Shown here: positions 8,051-14,651 of the stretch, piece after piece
Layout of the letters: every line of letters begins with the position of its first letter
How positions within the stretch are numbered: position 1 is the stretch's first letter
Assembly (NCBI RefSeq): GCF_014385195.1
Contig: NZ_JACRTG010000030.1
Location: 62,001 to 126,000, forward strand
Length of the DNA stretch: 64,000 bases
Origin: Paratissierella segnis
Lineage (GTDB): Bacteria > Bacillota > Clostridia > Tissierellales > Tissierellaceae
Direction of reading: 5' to 3'
Program-made: the position numbers and the translations under genes
The notes under the pieces: generated by a model
Told to the model about the DNA's origin: nothing
The model's input: only the letters and a program-made list of their open reading frames with translations
Database searches by the model: none

Positions 8051-10123
8051 TTAAATCTTAGCCTTATATTTGTTTAGACGATCCATATATTGCAACAACT
8101 TATCAGCATCTTTTACTTTCCCCTTCTGAGAATCTGTCAATGCTTGATAAATGTCATATATTTCTTTAACAGTATCATAATCCTTAATACCCAGTTTATC
8201 AGCATCATTTAGGTATCTGATACGAATATCGATAGCTACAGGCTCTATCATCTCTAGGCGGTCAATTAATTCAGGATCAAGTTCACCTCTTTGCTCAGGT
8301 GTCAGCTCATTTACCAAATCACGAACACGTTTTACAAATATAGCATCAGAAAGGGTCGCTCCATTTCCGCCACTAACAACTGAACGGTCACCATCGAAAC
8401 GCTGTCCTACAACATTGTTTGAACCGGTTTCAGTTAAATACTTAAGAAGATTATTAACAACATTTACCTCTTCTGTAGAAGTCATAAGCCAAGGGAAGGT
8501 CAACGGATCCTTAAACGAAAAATTAACCCAAGCAATACCAATGTTCTGTTTTGGATTTGATATCTCAGCCAATTTTATACCAAAACTTTTTATTACAGGA
8601 TCTTCAAATGCATAATACCATTGTCTATCAGCTTGGTATCCTATTTGGTAGATAACATCATTATCAGGATAATAATCGGCAAAAAGCTTAAATTCACGTC
8701 CACATCCCATTCCATCTCCGGCTTTTGCTTTGGGATCATCATATATACCACTAGATTCACCATCAAATGATCCAAATCCTTGACTATCGTTACAGAAAAC
8801 AAGTTTTTCACCTGAACCATTTCCTCCACGATAGGTGGTTGGTAGCCATGTTGCAGCATAATGTTTCAAAATGAGTTGCTTGCCAGGACCCCAAGTCTTA
8901 GACAAATACTCATTCCATTCCTTAGCTCTCTCGTCTGTGACTGGGATTCCTGAGTCTTCCTCAACTCCCCAGTACCACTCAACATCAATAGCAAAACCCT
9001 TCACACATTTGTGATTTGCAACATCGAAGACATCATAGTAAATATCCATAAGAGTCTTCATATCGGCAAAAGCAGATTCAACCTGCAAATATATATCGAT
9101 ATTATGCTTATCAAAATAGTCAAGATAGACTTCTTGTTCTAATTGTGTCGAGGATGCTTTCCTAAAGGTAATATTTTCATTGCGCCATTCATCCTCTGTC
9201 TTTCCCTTATATTTCCCCTCAAAGTCCTTGATATCGTCGAAATTCCTATCTATTAGACATGAACCTGCAGGTCCGCTATCATCATCAAGCATTCCAGTAA
9301 TCCATATATATGTGGACTTAGACCCCGGGAAATAATTCTGCATTTTATCGTCAATAAGCTGCCAATTTTCTAGGGACAAGCTGGTTCCATAACTGGTGCT
9401 ACGGGCACCCGATAACTTTATATTTGAAGGAAGAACATCATTAGTGCCCTCCGCCTTCTTCAACACCTCATAATTTGATACAATCGATTTCTGATCATCA
9501 GTCAAAGCATCGTATGATGCTCTTACCTCCCTAACCTCAGAACCAACAAATGGGTCCATAGCTTTAATCTTTTCCTGAATGATCTTGGCTATTTTATAAT
9601 CTTCCTTGAAAGATGGATTCAATACTTCTTCACAATATTCATCCATGGCTTCAAGCTTGGTGTAACTGGTAACAAGCTGCTTTTGCTCCTCACTCATGTT
9701 ATCATATTCCTCATCCAGCACCCACAGTCCAAGAGAACGTGCCCATTCAACGGGAGCCTTGGGATTACCCGTATATAAATCATCTATCCACAGGTTAAGA
9801 ATCTTTGCTTCAGCAGTTTCCAACGTATTAAGATTTGAATTAGCTTTAGCATTAATGATCATCATCTTATCAGCATCAGACAGTCTGTCAAACAATCTTC
9901 TTGCCAAGACAACTGATTCACGATCCTCAATGGATTGAACATCAATAGCTGCTATGGCGTCTTTCACTGCTTCTGTTGCAGCTTTACGCGCATCATCTAT
10001 GCCTTGTGTCACAGATACATCAGCATTTTTAAGGGTTTGTGCAAATGAATTCACAGGTAGAATTGAAAACAACATACATAATACCATAATTGCTGTCACT
10101 ACTTTTTGCCTAAGTTTCATCAT
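8051..10123 (-). CDS. Large secreted protein with barrel-like core, probable glycan-active enzyme of unassigned family
   Basis: This protein of about 690 residues has a clear signal peptide (a basic start, a hydrophobic stretch to about residue 25, then a VNSFAQ cleavage region). Helical repeats rich in the pattern LT-DQK-V-NY-L lie at about 40-225 and again at 600-690. A mixed alpha/beta core lies at about 235-570. The segment KGFAIDVEWYW (377-387) puts Asp and Glu at the end of a predicted strand, reminiscent of the DxDxE active-site strand of GH18 chitinases. I do not recognise the family, so the enzymatic role is inference from this motif and from the context. It has its own sigma-54 promoter and the same UAS as the chitobiose-type PTS operon. 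The start at 10123 is preferred because AAGGAAG lies 6 bases upstream; the ATG at 10129 would abut it. Confidence 0.75.
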   Translation of the reverse strand: MMKLRQKVVTAIMVLCMLFSILPVNSFAQTLKNADVSVTQGIDDARKAATEAVKDAIAAIDVQSIEDRESVVLARRLFDRLSDADKMMIINAKANSNLNTLETAEAKILNLWIDDLYTGNPKAPVEWARSLGLWVLDEEYDNMSEEQKQLVTSYTKLEAMDEYCEEVLNPSFKEDYKIAKIIQEKIKAMDPFVGSEVREVRASYDALTDDQKSIVSNYEVLKKAEGTNDVLPSNIKLSGARSTSYGTSLSLENWQLIDDKMQNYFPGSKSTYIWITGMLDDDSGPAGSCLIDRNFDDIKDFEGKYKGKTEDEWRNENITFRKASSTQLEQEVYLDYFDKHNIDIYLQVESAFADMKTLMDIYYDVFDVANHKCVKGFAIDVEWYWGVEEDSGIPVTDERAKEWNEYLSKTWGPGKQLILKHYAATWLPTTYRGGNGSGEKLVFCNDSQGFGSFDGESSGIYDDPKAKAGDGMGCGREFKLFADYYPDNDVIYQIGYQADRQWYYAFEDPVIKSFGIKLAEISNPKQNIGIAWVNFSFKDPLTFPWLMTSTEEVNVVNNLLKYLTETGSNNVVGQRFDGDRSVVSGGNGATLSDAIFVKRVRDLVNELTPEQRGELDPELIDRLEMIEPVAIDIRIRYLNDADKLGIKDYDTVKEIYDIYQALTDSQKGKVKDADKLLQYMDRLNKYKAKI

Positions 10124-10238
10124 TATCATCTTCCTTTCAAATATAAACTATACTATCAGTCAGCACGAAAAACATCTCATATTCAGAAAACTGATACTTT
10201 TACACTCCCTTCTCGATTATTGTTTTATCAATTATTTA

Positions 10239-10255
10239 AGCAAATATCATGCCAA
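10239..10255 (-). promoter_or_regulatory. Sigma-54 (-24/-12) promoter of the secreted protein gene
   Basis: The minus strand reads TTGGCATGATATTTGCT. GG lies at 10253-10252 and GC at 10241-10240, with the required 10 bases between them. It differs from the PTS promoter at only two or three spacer bases. The predicted start of transcription is near 10228, giving a leader of about 105 bases. Confidence 0.88.
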
Positions 10256-10290
10256 ATTAAACTAACATAATAATAGCTTGATTAATGTAC

Positions 10291-10354
10291 CTTCTATTCA
10301 TATAGAAACAATGTGTATGAATCCGTATCCTTTACTACAATAATCAATACGGAT
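10291..10354 (-). promoter_or_regulatory. Putative activator-binding (UAS) block for the secreted protein gene
   Basis: This is the counterpart of 4783-4840 and starts at the same distance from the -24 element. Here the dyad is perfect: ATCCGTAT (10321-10328) and ATACGGAT (10347-10354) separated by 18 bases. Such a pair is expected for a dimeric or oligomeric enhancer-binding protein. The binding protein is inferred to be the LevR-type activator. Confidence 0.68.
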
Positions 10355-10368
10355 ATGTGTATTAGCCT

Positions 10369-10580
10369 GAATAAATGATTTTATTATAACAATTTATCTA
10401 TAGTTTGAAAAAGAAATGCAGCTTTCTTCTTTAGTGGTTTAAATTAATATTTTTAATTTATACTTTACTATATTTCCCTTTATTATTAGCCTGCACTTTT
10501 ATATCTGTATTAATTCTTCGTTCCCTTAATACACGTTCTTTAAATGCAGCAAGAGATGCTCCAACAACTCTTCGCTCTTA
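10369..10580 (-). pseudogene. Decayed 3' end of a second LevR-type activator gene (fossil B)
   Basis: Read on the minus strand, the segment ends in TTATAATAAAATCATTTATTC, against TTATAATGAGAATGATTTATTC in the intact gene. Further in, the run GAACGTGTATT aligns with the PRD2 codons for ERVL. About 200 bases can be aligned by eye, but stops and indels break the frame. One surviving open stretch reads AFKERVLRERRINTD where the intact protein has ACAIERVLQGGELIQI. The rest of the gene is absent. It indicates that the secreted protein gene was once preceded by its own regulator. Confidence 0.6.
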
Positions 10581-10785
10581 GTTCTTGATTCTTCACTATC
10601 TTTAAAAGCGGAGACCCTTCGAGAGCAATGTTTATACTGTCCGCCTCAACCTTAGACTGCAAAGAGTACACGGCAGGACGACCCGAAGGTAATTGTGAAC
10701 TGTGAATTATAAACCGATTCTGTAACCTGTTTGTTACCCAAAATTTGACTAATGATTTATAATTATTATAGAAAGGAGCTATTAT
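10581..10785. other. Non-coding stretch with a GC-richer inverted repeat
   Basis: There is no gene here. The segment 10610-10695 is visibly richer in G+C than its surroundings and is bounded by CCCTTCG and CGAAGG, which can pair. The neighbouring TGTGAACTGTGAATTA belongs to the short interspersed repeat seen elsewhere in the window (44543, 45280, 48297). It probably contains the promoter of the lipoprotein gene, but I could not pick a convincing -35/-10 pair. Confidence 0.35.
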
Positions 10786-12339
10786 ATGGTTAAAAAAGTA
10801 GCAATGATAATATGCTTAATCATCCTTACCACTTTCTTATTTACAGGATGTGAAAATGAAATACTACCTGAATCCATACCATTGGAAGACTCGTTGAGAG
10901 AAATAATCCTTTCCAAAGGAAAAAATTACAATTTTTTAGATGATAAGCTATTTATGTCCAAGGTAGAGGAATATGCAAATACATTGATGCAGTCTAGATT
11001 ATCTAACATAGAACACTATGCTATCGAAAATTTAGATGATGACAATATCCCCGAGTTAGTTGTATTTATTGAAAGAAACCCTAAAGACGTAGAAGACCAA
11101 GGAACACTTGGAGTATATAAATTTACCGGTGAAAAATATGAGCTTCTGGATAAAGTGAATATGAACTATGACAATACAAATTATATACTTAAAATAGGAA
11201 AGATTTCGTCTTCTAAAAACGGGATATTGTTGAGCAATCAAGTCGGTGCTCATTCAGGAGTTACCTATGGCTTTATTCTGGAAAACGACAAACTTATGAG
11301 TATCCTAAATGATAAAAAAATTTCTTTGATCTCCGTATATACAAATAATGCAATAAGAGATATTGACGGTGATGGCATTTTGGAATTCAGCATTTATACA
11401 TTGGATCCTGAAGCTGAAAATATGAATACAGAAAATATTGATAAATTGATTCTATGGTATAAATGGGATGAGAAGGATAGCGGTAAACTTGTAAAAGTTG
11501 AAAGAAAACCGGCTGAGTATAAACTACAGCATAAAGAAATGAAAGCAAATAATCTCGATTTGACAGAAATATCAAAGGATAAGCTGATAAAATATTTAAT
11601 AGATAATAAACAACAATTTGAAAAAAATACGCTTACAGAGATTATTGAAACTCATATAAAATATCTAAATAATAAAATGGATGATAGAAATGCTGAACTT
11701 TCCAGTAGATTGATTAATTTCAAGAAAAACACATCCTCTGATAACCTTGAACTGTCCATTGAGCGATTAAATGATCCTGAATATCTGAAAAGGGAAACTA
11801 TACTAAAGACTGAACCTGATTTAAAAGAAAATTTGATTAATAGTTTAAACATGGGATATAAATTGTATTTAGTTGATGGAACATATTGTTATAGAATAGA
11901 CTATCAAAAACTTTTGGATAACTTTGGAGACAATATGAATAAATATTTTAAAGATTATTTGAAGATTAAAGCCTCAAATATAAATGAACCATATTTGAGA
12001 GATGGTATAGTGAATATATCTTTAGATAAATTAGCAGAAAGAATAGTGGAGCTGGAAAAATACAAATTGACATATCCCTATTCAAAATATTTAAATGAAG
12101 TAAATGAAATGTATAAATCATATATATTGAGCTTTTTGTTTGGAAGTGAAAAAACTCCGACATATGATTTACAAAATACAAAGTTTAATGAGAAGCTAAT
12201 TCCTATGTTCTTAGAAATATCCAATAAATATGAACAAACTTATTTTGCTGATGTAATAAAAGACTTTTTAAACAATCTAGTTTTAAACTCAAATTTGGTT
12301 GATCCAACAATAAAGGCAAATATAATTAATTCACTATAA
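10786..12339 (+). CDS. Predicted lipoprotein of unknown function
   Basis: This 517-residue protein has a lipoprotein signal: a basic N-terminus, a hydrophobic core and the lipobox LFTGC with Cys22 as the lipidated residue. Two segments, NLDDDNIPELVVF (82-94) and RDIDGDGILEFSIY (191-204), look like Asp-rich FG-GAP/VCBS-type or EF-hand-like loops with a following strand. The C-terminal half is helical and charged. I recognise no family. The ATG follows an AAGGAGC ribosome site, and a promoter is expected in the 200 bases upstream. It is followed on the same strand by a DUF2935 gene after 67 bases. It resembles in style, though not obviously in sequence, the short Asp-loop protein at 47497-48186. 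Confidence 0.7.
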   Translation: MVKKVAMIICLIILTTFLFTGCENEILPESIPLEDSLREIILSKGKNYNFLDDKLFMSKVEEYANTLMQSRLSNIEHYAIENLDDDNIPELVVFIERNPKDVEDQGTLGVYKFTGEKYELLDKVNMNYDNTNYILKIGKISSSKNGILLSNQVGAHSGVTYGFILENDKLMSILNDKKISLISVYTNNAIRDIDGDGILEFSIYTLDPEAENMNTENIDKLILWYKWDEKDSGKLVKVERKPAEYKLQHKEMKANNLDLTEISKDKLIKYLIDNKQQFEKNTLTEIIETHIKYLNNKMDDRNAELSSRLINFKKNTSSDNLELSIERLNDPEYLKRETILKTEPDLKENLINSLNMGYKLYLVDGTYCYRIDYQKLLDNFGDNMNKYFKDYLKIKASNINEPYLRDGIVNISLDKLAERIVELEKYKLTYPYSKYLNEVNEMYKSYILSFLFGSEKTPTYDLQNTKFNEKLIPMFLEISNKYEQTYFADVIKDFLNNLVLNSNLVDPTIKANIINSL

Positions 12340-12406
12340 TAATCATAATTCCCCCTTCCTTAAATATACTATAAAGAGTTGTTTTATACATGGGAGGGGG
12401 AATTTT

Positions 12407-13297
12407 ATGTTGCCTAGGGAGAAATATATACAAATTTCCTTGGAGATCAATCTATTCTATCAACGAATAATGAAGGAACATATGTTGCTTATTGAAACAC
12501 ACTTACCATCAGTAGAAACTGCATTAATTACAGAAGCTGATTCACTAAAGATAAGCATGGAACAAATACTTTCCGAAACGGTAATACTTGCAAATGGAAA
12601 TATCTCAGAAGAATCAATAGAATCACATAGTATCGTTACACCATTTACCTTGCCTTGCGAAGAAATAACTTCCAAGCTCACAGGAGCTACAATTAATACC
12701 AATATTACCATGGCAGAATTAAAGCTAGAAGCAGGCACTCCGAGTTGCACCCCTTGGCTGGAGATGGAAATTGATGATATCAATAGGCGAACCCTAAATT
12801 TATTAGATGTAATTATTAGTTATAAGAAAAAATTGATGGAATGGGTACTCAATTGCAAAGTGTTCCTAATGATTTATCCCGAAATGCTTGAACATCTGAT
12901 AAGGGAAGCACGACTTTATAAGAGAATATTGAACTGTTTACTGGATAGAAAACTCCCTGAATTTACTCTTTGTGAAGAATTAGATTTCTGGAACAATATA
13001 ATGGGAGAACATGCGGAGTTTATAGATGGAATGTTGGATCCAACGGAAAAAGATTTGAAAGAAAAAGCCAGAGGATTTATAGCTAGATTTGAAAGACTAG
13101 TCGAGGAATGCATCAAAACAGCAGAAAAATTGATAATCCAAGAGAGCTTAGTGGCTACAGAAGATTTAAGGGATTATGAAATTGATGCAACTATAGGACT
13201 TTTAGAATGTAAAATAAGGTCTGTTATACCCCCAATTCTCGCTGATCATGTATTGCGAGAGGCTTATCACTATATTCTAATTCTCAATCATAAATGA
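12407..13297 (+). CDS. DUF2935 family protein
   Basis: This 296-residue cytosolic, largely helical protein matches the DUF2935 pattern: two related helical-bundle halves with His/Glu pairs such as KEHMLLIETHLP near residue 24 and GEHAEFIDGMLDP near 203. These resemble four-helix metal-binding bundles, but no activity is established for the family. The start is secured by an unusually strong GGGAGGGGG ribosome site 7 bases upstream. It follows the lipoprotein gene by 67 bases and may share its transcript. It ends at a terminator shared with the convergent activase operon. Confidence 0.75.
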   Translation: MLPREKYIQISLEINLFYQRIMKEHMLLIETHLPSVETALITEADSLKISMEQILSETVILANGNISEESIESHSIVTPFTLPCEEITSKLTGATINTNITMAELKLEAGTPSCTPWLEMEIDDINRRTLNLLDVIISYKKKLMEWVLNCKVFLMIYPEMLEHLIREARLYKRILNCLLDRKLPEFTLCEELDFWNNIMGEHAEFIDGMLDPTEKDLKEKARGFIARFERLVEECIKTAEKLIIQESLVATEDLRDYEIDATIGLLECKIRSVIPPILADHVLREAYHYILILNHK

Positions 13298-13312
13298 TAA
13301 CATACCAAATTA

Positions 13313-13341
13313 AAGGATGGTTTTTATACCATCCTTATTTT
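13313..13341. terminator. Bidirectional terminator between convergent genes
   Basis: AAGGATGG (13313-13320) pairs with CCATCCTT (13329-13336) around an 8-base loop, followed by ATTTTAT. It serves the DUF2935 gene on the plus strand. It also overlaps the stop region of the minus-strand dehydratase-like gene. Confidence 0.7.
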
Positions 13342-14651
13342 ATATGTGCCAAACATAGATTTTTATCAACAGCTAAATCCTCTACTGCAATTGTTTCTTT
13401 TACTTCTCCCTCTGATTGAAGCTTTTCTTTAGCCACGGAAAGCATCAACTTAATCCTGTTCTCTTGATTTACTTTAGTGGCACTGGGATCATAGTCTATA
13501 GGCACTATATTGGCATTAGGGTATATTGATTTAATATTGCTGATGACTCCTTTTCCTACTATATGATTAGGTAAGCAGCCAAAAGGCTGAGTACAGATTA
13601 TATTATCGTATCCTTGTTGTATCAGCTCCACCATTTCCGCTGGAAGAAGCCAACCTTCTCCCATTTTGCACCCCAAACCAACTACATCTTTTACCAACGA
13701 TTTTAAATGTTTAAACGGGGATGGCGGGATAAAATTGCTCTTTTTTACTATGTTAATTATCATGTTTTCCATCCTGCCGACATAGTCAATTACAAAATCA
13801 AATACTTTACTCTTTAGATAACCATTGCCATACAATTTATAGTCAATGATGCCATTTTCGACACAATACATTATAAATCCCATCAACCCCGGCACCATTA
13901 CCTCGCAGTCCTCATTATCCAAAAACTCTTCCAGATTATTGTTCCCCAATCCGGAAAATTTTACATAGATTTCTCCAACAATTCCTACCTTTACTTTTTG
14001 AGTATATTCTTTAGGTATAGTATCAAAACTTTTTACTATCTCATTAAAATTAGCTTCCATTTCACCATTTTTAAACCCTCTATTTATTCTAAACTCACCT
14101 GCTAATTTATCAAGCCAATAATTTAATAATTCATTGCTTTCTCCTTTATTTACCTCATAAGCTTTTGACTGGTTGTTTAAAAGCATCAATAAATCTCCGT
14201 ATAAAATCGCTATTGCCGCTTTTTTTAAGATGGGCAGAGTAATTTTAATTCCATTGCCCTTTTCCAGCCCGGAGAAGTTTAATGACAGTACCGGAATATG
14301 TCCTAACCCGGATTTCTTTAAAGCTTTTCTCAAAAGATGAATATAATTGGAAGCTCGACATCCTCCACCTGTTTGTGTAATCATCAAAGCCACTTTATTC
14401 AAATCATAATTCCCGCTTTTTAAAGCATCGATCATTTGTCCTATAACCAATAGCGCAGGGTAGCAGGTATCGTTATGCACATTTTTCAAACCCTCATCTA
14501 CGACTGATGGTCCTTGATTTTTGAGTATTTTAATTTTATATCCGTATTTTTCTAAAACCCCCTTTATAAGGGTAAATTGAATAGGAGCCATGTCAGGAAT
14601 TAATATGGTATAATCCTTTTTCATTTCTTTTGTAAATTCAATTCTTTCCAT
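13335..14651 (-). CDS. 2-hydroxyacyl-CoA dehydratase-like protein paired with an activase
   Basis: This 438-residue protein corresponds to the C-terminal part of the giant activase/DUF2229/dehydratase-like proteins seen in many anaerobes. Conserved cysteines lie in HNDTCYPALL, TGGGCRASNY and TQPFGCLPNH, the type of ligands used for an iron-sulfur cluster in the HgdA/HgdB fold. Its ATG, with a GGAAGGAAAG ribosome site, lies inside the end of the activase gene (14-base overlap), so the two are made together. The reaction is not known for this subfamily, and no CoA transferase or dehydratase partner lies nearby. A housekeeping role in cluster or radical chemistry is as plausible as an amino acid fermentation step. 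Confidence 0.75.
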   Translation of the reverse strand: MERIEFTKEMKKDYTILIPDMAPIQFTLIKGVLEKYGYKIKILKNQGPSVVDEGLKNVHNDTCYPALLVIGQMIDALKSGNYDLNKVALMITQTGGGCRASNYIHLLRKALKKSGLGHIPVLSLNFSGLEKGNGIKITLPILKKAAIAILYGDLLMLLNNQSKAYEVNKGESNELLNYWLDKLAGEFRINRGFKNGEMEANFNEIVKSFDTIPKEYTQKVKVGIVGEIYVKFSGLGNNNLEEFLDNEDCEVMVPGLMGFIMYCVENGIIDYKLYGNGYLKSKVFDFVIDYVGRMENMIINIVKKSNFIPPSPFKHLKSLVKDVVGLGCKMGEGWLLPAEMVELIQQGYDNIICTQPFGCLPNHIVGKGVISNIKSIYPNANIVPIDYDPSATKVNQENRIKLMLSVAKEKLQSEGEVKETIAVEDLAVDKNLCLAHIK

